A stretch of 64,000 nucleotides of DNA from Tannerella sp. oral taxon 808 (GTDB lineage: Bacteria > Bacteroidota > Bacteroidia > Bacteroidales > Tannerellaceae), in the NCBI GenBank assembly GCA_002890585.1, contig MIQB01000003.1, positions 1-64,000 of the forward strand. The letters run 5' to 3'. Position numbers and translations under genes: made by a program. This document shows positions 43,203-52,534 of the stretch, piece by piece. Position 1 is the first letter of the stretch. The number at the start of each line of letters is the position of its first letter. Under the pieces are notes generated by a model. It was not told the origin of the DNA. It worked only from the letters and a program-made list of their open reading frames with translations, and made no database searches.

Positions 43203-44303
43203 TTACCGCGGGGCTTTGCGGTAGAGGTGAATGGTGATGAAGAGGTAGACGATGTTGGGTATCCAGACGGCGATCATGGGGCTGACGTAGCCGCTGATGG
43301 CGAAGGTGGACGTGATCTTGGAGAAGAGGATGTAGGAGAAGCTGAGGGCGAAGCCGATGCCGATGTTGAGCCCCATGCCGCCCTTGATCTTACGTGAGGA
43401 GAGCGAGGCGCCGATGATGGTCAGGATGAAGAAGGAGAGCGTGGTGGCGATGCGTTGGTGATATTCGATCTCGAAGAACTGTGTGTTGCTCAGCTTGCGT
43501 TCCTTCTGTCGGCGGATGTGGGCGGCGAGCTGGGGCATGGTCATCGTTTCGCAGTCGCCCTCGGAGATGAGGAAGTCGGAGGGCATGAAGGTGAGGGTCG
43601 TGTCTTTGCGTTCGCCGCTGGTGATGTGTTCGCGCATGCCGTCGAAGTCGCGGATCATGTAGTTGATGACTGTCCATTGGTACAGCGAGTCGTAATAGAT
43701 GGTTTCGGCCGTAAGGCGTGAGACGAGATTCTTATCCTTAAACCGATCGATGGAGAAGTGGTAACCCATGGAGGAGGTGGCGTCGTAACGGTCGAAGTAG
43801 GCGAAGACGTCGGGCTCAACCTCAAGCTGAATGTTGTGAGCCGACGAGACTTTCTTGTCGCGGATGTGGGCGTTTTGGAAGTTGATCCGCACGATGTTGG
43901 CCGGGGGGATGATGTAGGCGTTCAGCAGGTAGTTGGCCGAGGCGATGATGGCGGCGGAGATGAGGTAGGGGCGCATCAGCCGGCGGAAGCTGACGCCGCA
44001 GGCCAGCGTGGCGATGATCTCCGACTTGTCGGCCAGCTTGGAGGTGAAGAAGATGACGGCAATGAAGGTGAAGAGCGGGCTGAAGATGCTGATGAAGTAG
44101 GGGATGAAGTTGAGGTAGTACTCGAAGACGATGCCGTGCAGCGTGGCTGTGGCGCGGGCGCCGACGAAGTGGTCGATCTTCTCGTTGAAGTCGAACACGA
44201 CGGTGATGGCGATCACCAGCAGGATGGTGAAGACATACGTGCCGAGGAACTTGCCGATGATGTAGCGGTCGAGCCGTGTGAGGCCGAAGGTGGGGAGGCG
44301 CAT
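43203..44303 (-). CDS. LptF/LptG family LPS export permease
   Basis: A 366-residue inner-membrane protein with three spans at each end (LDRYIIGKFLGTYVFTILLV at the start, IPNIVYLFITIHLYR at the end) and a periplasmic jellyroll between, the YjgP/YjgQ layout. It works with LptB to lift LPS to the LptC-LptA-LptD bridge. It starts directly after tgt with no gap. An LptD-like gene lies at 59795, far from it. Confidence 0.9.
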   Translation of the reverse strand: MRLPTFGLTRLDRYIIGKFLGTYVFTILLVIAITVVFDFNEKIDHFVGARATATLHGIVFEYYLNFIPYFISIFSPLFTFIAVIFFTSKLADKSEIIATLACGVSFRRLMRPYLISAAIIASANYLLNAYIIPPANIVRINFQNAHIRDKKVSSAHNIQLEVEPDVFAYFDRYDATSSMGYHFSIDRFKDKNLVSRLTAETIYYDSLYQWTVINYMIRDFDGMREHITSGERKDTTLTFMPSDFLISEGDCETMTMPQLAAHIRRQKERKLSNTQFFEIEYHQRIATTLSFFILTIIGASLSSRKIKGGMGLNIGIGFALSFSYILFSKITSTFAISGYVSPMIAVWIPNIVYLFITIHLYRKAPR

Positions 44304-45434
44304 TCAGAGACGTTCCGAGAGTTGTTTGACCATCGTTGCCTTCCACATCGTGAAGTCGCCCGACAGGATGTGTCGTCGAGCCTCGCCGACGAGCCAGAGG
44401 TAGAACGCGAGGTTGTGGATGGAGGCGATCTGCAATGCCAGCAGCTCTTCGGCGCGGAAGAGGTGGTGCAGGTAGGCGCGGCTATGGCAGAGATCGACGG
44501 CGCAGTGGCCGTCCGGGTCGATGGGTGAGAAATCGTCGGCCCATTTGCGGTTGCGCATGTTCATCGTGCCGCGGGCTGTGAAGAGTTGGCCATTGCGTCC
44601 GTTGCGCGTCGGCATGATGCAGTCAAACATGTCTACGCCGCGCTCGATGGCTTCTAAGATGTTCACCGGTGTGCCAACGCCCATCAGGTAGCGCGGCTTG
44701 TCCGTAGGCAGGATGGTGTTGACCAGTTCGATCATCTCATACATCACCTCCGTCGGTTCACCCACCGAGAGCCCGCCGATGGCGTTGCCGTCAGCCCCCA
44801 CCTCGGCCACGCGCTCGGCTGCCCGCGTGCGCAAGTCGGGGTAGACGCAGCCCTGCACGATGGGGAAGAGGCTCTGCTGGTAGCCGTAGCGCGGCTCCGT
44901 CTCCTGGAAGCGCTGCACGCAGCGCCCGAGCCATAGCTCGGTGAGGTTCAGCGAACGCTCGGCGTAGGCGTGATCTGCGTTGCCGGGGCAGCACTCGTCG
45001 AAGGCCATGATGATGTCCGCGCCGATGGATCGCTCGATGTCCATCACGCGTTCGGGCGAGAAGAAGTGACGGCTCCCGTCGATGTGTGAGCGAAACTCGG
45101 CGCCTTCGTCCGTCAGCTTGCGGCGCTCGGCCAGCGAGAAGACCTGGAAGCCGCCGCTGTCGGTCAGTATCGGCCGGTCCCAGCCATTGAAGCGGTGCAG
45201 CCCGCCGGCGCGTTCGAGCGTGTCGACGCCCGGACGGAGGTAGAGGTGATACGTATTCCCTAAGATGATTTGCGCACCGACCTCGGTTTTGAGTTCGGCC
45301 ATATGCACGGCCTTGACGGCGCCTTGCGTGCCGACGGGCATGAAGATGGGCGTTTCGATCGCGCCGTGGTCGGTCGTGATGCGCCCCGCGCGTGCCTTGG
45401 ATCGGCTGTCCGTTTGGATCAGTTCAAAATTCAT
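44304..45434 (-). CDS. tgt: Queuine tRNA-ribosyltransferase
   Basis: A 376-residue enzyme that exchanges guanine-34 for preQ1 in the anticodon of GUN tRNAs. LTDSGGFQVFSL (Asp92), GGLSVGEP and MFDCIMPTRNGRNG (nucleophile Asp271) are intact. The canonical zinc site C-x-C-x2-C is replaced: the corresponding stretch reads HCAVDLCHSRAYLHH (Cys311, Cys316), although the later ligand position ASIHNL (His340) is kept. I recall similar loss in other Bacteroidota Tgt. The start at 45434 lies only four bases after a -7 box, so the mRNA is close to leaderless. Confidence 0.93.
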   Translation of the reverse strand: MNFELIQTDSRSKARAGRITTDHGAIETPIFMPVGTQGAVKAVHMAELKTEVGAQIILGNTYHLYLRPGVDTLERAGGLHRFNGWDRPILTDSGGFQVFSLAERRKLTDEGAEFRSHIDGSRHFFSPERVMDIERSIGADIIMAFDECCPGNADHAYAERSLNLTELWLGRCVQRFQETEPRYGYQQSLFPIVQGCVYPDLRTRAAERVAEVGADGNAIGGLSVGEPTEVMYEMIELVNTILPTDKPRYLMGVGTPVNILEAIERGVDMFDCIMPTRNGRNGQLFTARGTMNMRNRKWADDFSPIDPDGHCAVDLCHSRAYLHHLFRAEELLALQIASIHNLAFYLWLVGEARRHILSGDFTMWKATMVKQLSERL

Positions 45435-45438
45435 GGCG

Positions 45439-45447
45439 GCAAAAGTA
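45439..45447 (-). promoter_or_regulatory. -7 box of the tgt operon, adjacent to the start codon
   Basis: TACTTTTGC on the minus strand, followed by CGCC and the ATG at 45434. Confidence 0.65.
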
Positions 45448-45577
45448 GTAGAGGGCAGAAATCGGGTGGGTGGGATATATAATAGGTATGGGCGGGGCGA
45501 AAAAAAGGAGACAGCCCACAAACACCATTAAAAGCGTCCATGAGCTGTCTCACAGGGGGGGAGGGTTTCTTTAACTG

Positions 45578-45650
45578 TGGTGCCACCGGGAATCGAACCA
45601 GGGACACAAGGATTTTCAGTCCTTTGCTCTACCAACTGAGCTATGGCACC
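45578..45650 (-). tRNA. tRNA-Phe (GAA)
   Basis: A 73-base cloverleaf read on the minus strand: acceptor GGTGCCA/TGGCACC, D-arm AGCTCAGTTGGTAGAGC, anticodon stem-loop AAGGACTGAAAATCCTT with GAA, T-arm CTGGTTCGATTCCCGG, discriminator A. A CATATTTGC box lies about 20 bases upstream. Confidence 0.97.
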
Positions 45651-45719
45651 GTGCCCTTTTTTTCTTTGCGGCCGCAAATATGAACGGATCACTGACTCTA
45701 CACCAAATCCGTCACACAA

Positions 45720-46008
45720 AAAAAACTATAAAAGAATCGACGGCTTGTCGGGCTCCCTCTGAACCGTTTTGTTCTGAACGTTTTACGGGCGCGGCTTACT
45801 GCGTCCGTTTTTCGTGAGAAACACCTCTCGCGACGCCATTTCGCCTTTTCGCAGCCTCGTTTGGCAGCTTGGACGGCTCATCCACGACCCGAAATCTCCC
45901 CTCAACTGCTCAGACTGCGCATCGCCTCCCTGCGCGGCCTCAGCGTCTTACTTGCGGGTTTATTGCTTTATGTATGGATGAAAAATCGGTCAGATCTGAC
46001 GCTTAATC
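45720..46008. other. Non-coding gap after tRNA-Phe
   Basis: No gene, tRNA or clear repeat seen; a moderately T-rich stretch leading into the 42-bp array. Confidence 0.5.
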
Positions 46009-46050
46009 TATATGCAAGGATTTTCTCGCCATGAGAAAAGTGACTTATAC

Positions 46051-46270
46051 ACTATGTTTGGAAATAAAATCCTTCGGAAAGTACGCTCATACATAGTTCG
46101 TGGAAATAAAATCCTTCGGAAATCACGCTCATACACTATGTATGAGTATAAAATCCGCAGGAAAGTATACTCATACACTATGTCTGAGTATAAAATCCGC
46201 TGGAAATAATGCTCATACACTATGCCTAAGTATAAAATCCGCCGGAAAGTATATTCATACACTATGCCTA
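46051..46270. repeat. 42-bp array with GTATGAGTATA/TATACTCATAC dyads
   Basis: Units at 46051, 46093, 46135, 46177, 46219 and a partial at 46261. The third unit has a perfect 11-base dyad around 'aaatccgcaggaaag'; others keep partial arms. AT-rich compared with neighbours. Confidence 0.92.
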
Positions 46271-46450
46271 AGCGCACTTTATTGCAGAAAGAAAGACCCG
46301 GAACACTGTCTAAGCACAGTTTTTACCGTATTGTTTTATCATAAGAATAGAATAAGTCATATATATGAGAGAAAAAATACCGAGACATACTGCCGATGAG
46401 TTATTTCTGTAAGCGTTTTTAGCGATACATTTCGGCATAAACCTGAAAGT

Positions 46451-46596
46451 GAGCGAATGGGGCGGCGCAGGGAGGCGATGCGTCGTCCGGGCGAGTGAAT
46501 GGAGCGGCGCAGGGAGGAGATGCGTCGTCCGGGTGAGTGAATGGGGCGGCGCAGGGGGGCGATGCGTCGTCCGGGCGAGTGAATGGGGCGGCGCAG
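46451..46596. repeat. 42-bp G+C-rich array
   Basis: Units at 46451, 46493, 46535 and a partial at 46577, type 'gagtgaatggggcggcgcag' then 'ggaggcgatgcgtcgtccgg'. Same period as the AT-rich array 180 bases upstream but with unrelated sequence. It leads into the promoter at 46635. Confidence 0.92.
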
Positions 46597-46634
46597 CTTG
46601 AAAAGAGCGGCCGAAGCTCGTATGTGGGAATATT

Positions 46635-46643
46635 TACTTTTGG
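46635..46643 (+). promoter_or_regulatory. -7 box of the DUF3256 gene
   Basis: TACTTTTGG, 44 bases before the ATG at 46679. Confidence 0.6.
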
Positions 46644-46678
46644 CCGGCAATAAAAAACCAGTAACAGAAGAAGAGAAT

Positions 46679-47341
46679 ATGAGGAAACAATGGATCGCGA
46701 TGGTTGCGGCGGTGGCCCTCTCGGTGGCAGCAAATGCGCAAGAGGCTGCGGAACTTTTTGTGAATATGCCTGAGGTGCATCTGGCAGAGCTGGATGCTGA
46801 CGCGCGGAGGGAGTTAGTGAGGCTTTACGACCCGAAATCGAAGGAGGACGTGAAGGCGAAAGTGCCGAACGCGCTGAGGGGAGAGGCGAGAATTACGCTG
46901 TTGACGCCAGATTACATATCGCTCTATACGAGCCAGCGGAGCCGCATGGAGCTCAGGCGATTGCCCCTCGTGAACCATACCTATGTGATCTGCTTAATAA
47001 CGACGGTCGAGGGGCCGGCGATGGATAGCAGGGTGGAGTTTTTCACGACAGATTGGCAGCCGTTGGTGGCCTCGGAGCTGTATCGGCCGGCGAGGATGGA
47101 GGACTTCCTGCGCGAGGGGGTGGATACGACCGAGGCGGACTATGGCGACATCAAAGCGGCCGCGGATATGGGGCTGTTCCTCTATTCGCTGAGCGCAGAG
47201 AAACCCGTACTGACGGTGACGTACACCACGCCGGATTATTTCAATGAGGCCATGCGAAAGAAGGCTGAGCGATATTTCAATAAAGCGGCCATGCCAAGGC
47301 TATACAAATGGAATAACGGGCGCTTTGATTTCTTGAAATAG
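46679..47341 (+). CDS. DUF3256 family exported protein
   Basis: A 220-residue protein with a signal peptide (about 1-19, ending AANAQ). The mature part begins AAELFVNMPEVHLAELDADA and has the family's ITLLTPDYISLYTSQRSRMEL and YFNKAAMPRLYKWNNGRFDF end. Function unknown. The upstream in-frame extension to 46583 translates the 42-bp array and is rejected. An M13 protease gene follows 23 bases on, probably cotranscribed. Confidence 0.82.
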   Translation: MRKQWIAMVAAVALSVAANAQEAAELFVNMPEVHLAELDADARRELVRLYDPKSKEDVKAKVPNALRGEARITLLTPDYISLYTSQRSRMELRRLPLVNHTYVICLITTVEGPAMDSRVEFFTTDWQPLVASELYRPARMEDFLREGVDTTEADYGDIKAAADMGLFLYSLSAEKPVLTVTYTTPDYFNEAMRKKAERYFNKAAMPRLYKWNNGRFDFLK

Positions 47342-47364
47342 ACCTTTTATCAACACATACATAT

Positions 47365-49410
47365 ATGAATCGAAAGTATCTTTTAGTAGCAGCATTAATT
47401 CCATTGATGATGACAGGAAATGCACAAACGCAACCAGCGGCAACACCGGCTGGTGGTGATGCGGGTATCCGCATCGAAAATTTGGACAAGTCAATGGCTC
47501 CGGCCACTGACTTTTATCAATTCGCTTGCGGCGGATGGATGAAGAATCACCCGCTGACGGGCGAATATTCGCGCTTCGGCTCGTTCGACATGCTCGCGGA
47601 AAACAACCGCAAGCAACTGAAAGGGCTGATCGAGGAAATCGCCGGACGAAAGAACGAACCGGGATCGGTGGCGCAGAAGATTGGCGACCTCTACAACCTG
47701 GCGATGGACAGCACCCGGCGCAATGCCGAGAGCGTAGCGCCGCTCAAGCCCTGGCTCGACCGCGTCAGCGCTGTGAAGGACAAAAAGGAACTCTCCACCC
47801 TGTTGCCGGAGATGATGCTCACGGGCACCAGCCCCTTCTTCGGCGTCTACGTGGATGCCGATGTGATGGACAGCAAGCGCAACATCTTCGCCACCTACCA
47901 GGGCGGACTCTCGCTCGGCGAACGCGATTATTACCTCGAGAACGACGAGAGCACGAAGAAGATCCGCGAGGCATTCAAGGAGCACGTGGTGAAGATGTTC
48001 CAGCTCTTCGGTTACTCAAAGGCCGACGCCCAGAAGCAGATGGCCGACGTGATGCGTATTGAAACGCGTCTGGCCCGCTCGCACTTCGACAAGGTGAAGC
48101 TCCGCGACCCCTATGCCAACTACCACAAGAAGCCGCTCAGCGACTTGCAGAAGTTAGTCCCGAACATCGACTGGACGAAGTTCTTGGCCACACTCAAGGT
48201 AGACGTCAAGGAACTCTCCATCTCGCAAGAGGAGCCGATGAAGGAAGTCTCGAAGGTGATCGCCGACGAGCCGCTATCGGCCATCAAGGCATACCTGACA
48301 TGGCAACTGATCGACGACGCAGCGTCAGCATTGAGCGACGCGGTGTATGAAGAGAACTTCAACTTCTACGGCCGCGTGCTCTCCGGCAAGACGGAGATGC
48401 AGCCGCGCTGGAAGCGTGCGCAGAGCAGCGTGAGCGGCGGCTTAGGCGAAGCCGTGGGGCAACTCTATGTCGAGAAATATTTCCCGCCCGCATCGAAGGA
48501 GCGCATGGTGAACCTCGTGCACAACTTGCAGAAGGCGTACGCCGAGCGCATCCAAAAGCTCGACTGGATGAGCGACGAAACGAAGGCAAAGGCCATCGAA
48601 AAACTGAAAGCCTTCTACGTCAAGATCGGCTACCCAGACAAGTGGAAAGACTACTCGACGCTCGAGATAAAGCCCGAAGATTCGTACCTGAAAAACATGG
48701 AGCGCGTCAGCCGCTTTGCCGTGCGCGAGATGTTGGACAAGGCCACGAAACCGGTGGATCGCGACAAGTGGTACATGACGCCGCAAACCGTCAACGCCTA
48801 TTATAACCCGACAACGAACGAGATCTGCTTCCCGGCCGGCATCTTGCAATACCCCTTCTTCGACATGCAAGCTGACGACGCCTTCAACTACGGCGCCATC
48901 GGCGTGGTGATCGGTCACGAAATGACGCACGGTTTCGACGATCAGGGCCGCCAATTCGATAAAGATGGCAACCTGAAAAACTGGTGGACAGAAGCCGACG
49001 GTGTGAAGTTCAACGAGCGCGCCAAGGTGATGTCCGACTTCTACGACAGCATCTACGTAGCCCCCGGCGTGCACGCCAACGGCAAGTTTACGCTCGGCGA
49101 AACACTGGCTGACTTCGGCGGCTTGCAGATCGCTTACCAAGCCTTCAAAGAGGCCACAGCCGGCCGCCCGCAAGAGGACAAGCTCGGCTTCACGCCTGAC
49201 CAACGCTTTTTCTTAGCCTACGCCGCTGTTTGGGCCAGCAACATCCGCGATGAGGAGATTCTGCGCCTGACGAAGACGGACCCGCACGCACTGGGTAAAT
49301 GGCGCGTCAACGGCGAACTGCCTCAGATTGATGCGTGGTATGAAGCCTTTGGCATCACCGAGAGCAGCCCCATGTACATCCCGAAAGAGAAACGCGTAAC
49401 GATTTGGTGA
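47365..49410 (+). CDS. pepO: M13 family zinc metallopeptidase (PepO/neprilysin-like)
   Basis: A 681-residue exported endopeptidase of oligopeptides. A signal peptide (about 1-21) is followed by the N-terminal helical domain (MAPATDFYQFACGGWMKNHP) and the catalytic domain with VIGHEMTHGFDDQG (zinc ligands His518 and His522, catalytic Glu519) and ETLADFGG (third ligand Glu579, Asp583). The C-terminal CW-like ending is degenerate (KEKRVTIW). Relatives include PgPepO of Porphyromonas gingivalis. Confidence 0.93.
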   Translation: MNRKYLLVAALIPLMMTGNAQTQPAATPAGGDAGIRIENLDKSMAPATDFYQFACGGWMKNHPLTGEYSRFGSFDMLAENNRKQLKGLIEEIAGRKNEPGSVAQKIGDLYNLAMDSTRRNAESVAPLKPWLDRVSAVKDKKELSTLLPEMMLTGTSPFFGVYVDADVMDSKRNIFATYQGGLSLGERDYYLENDESTKKIREAFKEHVVKMFQLFGYSKADAQKQMADVMRIETRLARSHFDKVKLRDPYANYHKKPLSDLQKLVPNIDWTKFLATLKVDVKELSISQEEPMKEVSKVIADEPLSAIKAYLTWQLIDDAASALSDAVYEENFNFYGRVLSGKTEMQPRWKRAQSSVSGGLGEAVGQLYVEKYFPPASKERMVNLVHNLQKAYAERIQKLDWMSDETKAKAIEKLKAFYVKIGYPDKWKDYSTLEIKPEDSYLKNMERVSRFAVREMLDKATKPVDRDKWYMTPQTVNAYYNPTTNEICFPAGILQYPFFDMQADDAFNYGAIGVVIGHEMTHGFDDQGRQFDKDGNLKNWWTEADGVKFNERAKVMSDFYDSIYVAPGVHANGKFTLGETLADFGGLQIAYQAFKEATAGRPQEDKLGFTPDQRFFLAYAAVWASNIRDEEILRLTKTDPHALGKWRVNGELPQIDAWYEAFGITESSPMYIPKEKRVTIW

Positions 49411-49422
49411 AATAAGATAGAT

Positions 49423-50895
49423 ATGAAAACACGAGCCTTCATGCTCGTCGCAATGGTCTGCCTCGCAAGTGCTTTGCGCCTTGCGGGGCAGTCTTTTCAT
49501 GCCGACGAGATAAAGAAACTGAAGACCTTCCTCCGGCAGAAATCCGCCGTAGCGGGGAAGGCAAACTATGAGCAATTGGGCGTCGCGGATACGAATGCGA
49601 TCAACTGGGCCGCGCTGCCGGGCCTCACATGGGGCGACGACGGCCGGCTGACGGCCATCAAGTGGGACAGCAAGCAATTGGCCGGCAGCTTAGATCTTTC
49701 AGGGTTCACCTCCCTCCGAGAGCTCCATTGCCAGCGCAATGCCCTCACCGAGCTCCTCCTGACCGGCGACACGCTGCTCTACTACACCGATTGCTACAAC
49801 AACGCGTTCACGGCGTTGGATATCACGACAAACGTCAACATGGAGCACTTCTGCTGCCGGTATAACCGACTCACTACCCTCGATTTGACGCATAATCCGC
49901 GACTTACTTTCCTCTGCTTGAGCGGAAACCTCTTCACCCACTTCGACATCTCGAAAAATCCACTGTTGAAGGAATTTTACATCGCTAATTGCCGTTTAGA
50001 AGAGATAGACTTCTCGCGCAATCCGCATTTGCAGCACCTTTCCGTGCGCAGCAATCGGCTGAAGCGCCTCGACCTTTCGGGTCACGCAGAGCTCATTCAG
50101 GCTTTGTGTTACGACAACGAACTGACGGAACTCAACGTAAAAGGCTGCCGCGCCCTCCAGCGCCTCTCGGCTTACGATAATCGGCTCTCCGCGCTCGATC
50201 TCACAGATTGCCGAGCCTTAGAGAACCTCCCGCTTTACAACAACGCCATTGCCGCGCTCGACGTCTCGGCTTGCCCGCGAATCAATTTCATGTCGTTGAT
50301 GAATAATGGCATGCACACCCTCAAATTACCTGACAAGCCGAAGGATAAGTTGGAGATCATGTGCGCAGTCAATCGGTTCACTTACTCCACGCTTCCGGAT
50401 GCCAAATATCTTCGCTCGTACGCGCCGCAGGCGAAGGTGGCCGTCAATATGCCGACGAACAAAGTGGATCTCTCGAGCGAATATCAGGTGGGCGATTCCG
50501 TCTCCACCTTCACTTGGGCAAGCGGCAGCATGCCAATCACCCCAACGACAGCGCATGACGGGCATTTCACTTTCCCTGCAGACATGGAGGGAAAGATGCT
50601 GACGTGCACCATTACGAATGGCGCTTACCCCAAGCTCACGCTTACGTATGAAATCACGTTCACCGCGCCCGTCGCCTCTGCGGTCGTTCCCGATGCGTCG
50701 GCGACAATAAGCGCCAGCGCCGGAAGCCTCAAGATTCTTACCGCTCGACCGCTTACCGCTTGCATATATACACTCACTGGATCGCTTGTCATCCAACAGC
50801 GTATTGGTGTGGGAGAAACGAACCTCCCCATCGCTCACGGCATCTATATCGTAACACTCAGTGACGGAACTGTGCGAAAGGTGTTTGTAGAATAG
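49423..50895 (+). CDS. Leucine-rich-repeat protein with T9SS type A sorting domain
   Basis: A 490-residue secreted protein. A signal peptide (about 1-23, ending RLAGQ) is followed by about ten 21-residue LRRs (e.g. LHCQRNALTELLLTGDTLLY, LSVRSNRLKRLDLSG, LPLYNNAIAALDVSACPRI). A beta-sandwich-like region and a C-terminal sorting domain (KILTARPLTACIYTLTGSL to HGIYIVTLSDGTVRKVFVE) match type IX secretion cargo. It lies 12 bases after pepO. It could act in adhesion or binding; the ligand is unknown. Confidence 0.85.
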   Translation: MKTRAFMLVAMVCLASALRLAGQSFHADEIKKLKTFLRQKSAVAGKANYEQLGVADTNAINWAALPGLTWGDDGRLTAIKWDSKQLAGSLDLSGFTSLRELHCQRNALTELLLTGDTLLYYTDCYNNAFTALDITTNVNMEHFCCRYNRLTTLDLTHNPRLTFLCLSGNLFTHFDISKNPLLKEFYIANCRLEEIDFSRNPHLQHLSVRSNRLKRLDLSGHAELIQALCYDNELTELNVKGCRALQRLSAYDNRLSALDLTDCRALENLPLYNNAIAALDVSACPRINFMSLMNNGMHTLKLPDKPKDKLEIMCAVNRFTYSTLPDAKYLRSYAPQAKVAVNMPTNKVDLSSEYQVGDSVSTFTWASGSMPITPTTAHDGHFTFPADMEGKMLTCTITNGAYPKLTLTYEITFTAPVASAVVPDASATISASAGSLKILTARPLTACIYTLTGSLVIQQRIGVGETNLPIAHGIYIVTLSDGTVRKVFVE

Positions 50896-50918
50896 CATAC
50901 AATAACATTCGCCGATCT

Positions 50919-50956
50919 AAAGCCCCTGCAAGTATCGATTTGTAGGGGCTTTTTTT
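50919..50956 (+). terminator. Terminator after the LRR gene
   Basis: AAAGCCCCTGCA...TGTAGGGGCTTT with a run of T to 50956. Confidence 0.85.
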
Positions 50957-51077
50957 CGCTTTGCTTTGAACAGAAATAAATGCTTAGCGCCATATATCTT
51001 TCGGCAAATAGGCTATACCTATATATGTAATTACATAGCGTGAGCGTTTTTCAATTCATCAAATCAGATGCTCAATT

Positions 51078-51338
51078 GCCTGAGGCAAATGGATGAATCA
51101 AAATGAAAATACGCAAAAGCCTCAGGCAAATGGACATTTCATATTGAAAACACACAAAAGCTTCAGGCAAATGGACGTTTTAGATTGAAAACGCGCAAAA
51201 GCCTCAGGAAAATGGATGTTTCAGATTGAAAACACGCAAAAGCCTCAGGCAAATGGACGTTTCAGATTGAAAACACGCAAAAGCCTCAGGCAAATGGACA
51301 TTTCAGATTGAAAACTCCAAAATACCTCAGGCAATTGC
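51078..51338. repeat. 41-bp array upstream of DUF6261-like paralogue 2
   Basis: Units at 51078, 51119, 51160, 51201, 51242, 51283 and 51324, type 'gcctcaggcaaatggacgtt' then 'tcagattgaaaacacgcaaaa'. Each has the short dyad GCCT-c-AGGC. It ends 113 bases before the gene. Very AT-rich flanks. Confidence 0.93.
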
Positions 51339-51450
51339 GCAGAAAAAAATTAGAGAGCTAAGCGCCTTGTGCTTTGAGATGTAAAAGATGCTTGTAACTT
51401 TGCAGTGTATTTCTAATGAATGAATTGAACATATAATACAACATAGCTTT

Positions 51451-52380
51451 ATGGAAAAGTTTGAATTAAATATTCCGCGCGTAATCACTTTCGTCAAGGT
51501 GAATATCACAAAGTTGAATAACACGCTCCATGCGCAGTATCACCGCAAACAATACGATCTCGTCATGGCAGTAGACAAAACGAAGCTGAAGATCCCGGAT
51601 ACCTTGCCGGAGATGTGGAATACAGGAATCAAGTATGAAACGATAGTCGATCAACGGTCTGCGATATCCTCAGAAACAGCCAAGATAAAGGAGAAAGATC
51701 GGGAGCGTGGTAATCAGATGATGAATATTTTCTTGATCATTCGTGCACAAAAACATTCTCATGTCGAGAATGTGCGCGAAGCTGCTTTGCGACTCTCTGC
51801 AAAGCTCAGTCTGTACAAGAAAATTCGTCATATGCCTTATGAAATGGAAAGCAGCTGCCTGGTGAGCATGGAAGATGATATAAAAACCATGACAGCTGAA
51901 ATCGCTACGCTTAATCTGACTGATGCATTCAATAACCTGAAGAAGTTGAACGAAGAATTTGAGAAACTCCACGTAAGACGCCGCATTGACCACGCTGACG
52001 ACAAATTACCCTTGGCCGTCGAGATCCGTCCGCAAACCGATGCTGCATTTGGAGCCATCTGCCAGTATATTCAATCAGCATATCTTACAGCCGCTTCAGA
52101 CGAAGATCGTGCGCTAATCGAACGCCTTGTTGACTATATGAATAAGACTTCTGAGGATTTCAAAATCTTACAACGAAACCTCACAGCTTCTCATAGGAAG
52201 AATAAGCAGAAGCGCCCAAGCGATAAGAAAAAGCGCCCCAAAAAACCGAAAGACGGTGGCGGCGACGACATTCACCTGCCTGAGGTGGAAGAGCCGAAAA
52301 AGCCTGAAGAGGGTGGTGGCGAAAAACCTAAGCAACCTGAAGAGGGCGGAGGAGGCGATACGCCTCATCCGGAGGCATAG
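51451..52380 (+). CDS. DUF6261-like protein with Pro/Lys/Gly tail, paralogue 2
   Basis: A 309-residue paralogue of the protein at 37317-38252. The N-terminal segment (FELNIPRVITFVKVNITKLN) differs, but the helical middle, including LxxAxNxLKKLNEEFEK and ADDKLPLAVEIRPQTDAAF, parallels paralogue 1's ADNKLPQAKVARAKTDAIY. The disordered tail has RPKKPKDGGGDDIHLP, then three EEGGGE/EEGGGG-type repeats. It is more AT-rich than the window average, so it may have been acquired separately. Function unknown. Confidence 0.72.
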   Translation: MEKFELNIPRVITFVKVNITKLNNTLHAQYHRKQYDLVMAVDKTKLKIPDTLPEMWNTGIKYETIVDQRSAISSETAKIKEKDRERGNQMMNIFLIIRAQKHSHVENVREAALRLSAKLSLYKKIRHMPYEMESSCLVSMEDDIKTMTAEIATLNLTDAFNNLKKLNEEFEKLHVRRRIDHADDKLPLAVEIRPQTDAAFGAICQYIQSAYLTAASDEDRALIERLVDYMNKTSEDFKILQRNLTASHRKNKQKRPSDKKKRPKKPKDGGGDDIHLPEVEEPKKPEEGGGEKPKQPEEGGGGDTPHPEA

Positions 52381-52463
52381 ATCGCTGGAGGGGTGAGGCC
52401 AATCGATCTGCTGGATCCACGAAGCCGCACGCTGCGACGCACCGCATAAAACCATAGTCAAAA

Positions 52464-52512
52464 AGAAAGCTCCCGTTGGGGGATCAAGAAGATCCTCTCA
52501 ACGGGAGCTTTC
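52464..52512. terminator. Bidirectional terminator
   Basis: GAAAGCTCCCGTTG pairs with CAACGGGAGCTTTC, plus an inner GGATC/GATCC. A-run on the left and T-rich sequence on the right serve the convergent genes on either side. Confidence 0.85.
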
Positions 52513-52534
52513 GCTTTCCGGTGTTTGTTTTATC

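Noticed and set aside
38300..51338. CRISPR arrays
   Set aside because: Units are contiguous with no unique spacers of fixed length, and no cas gene is in the window.
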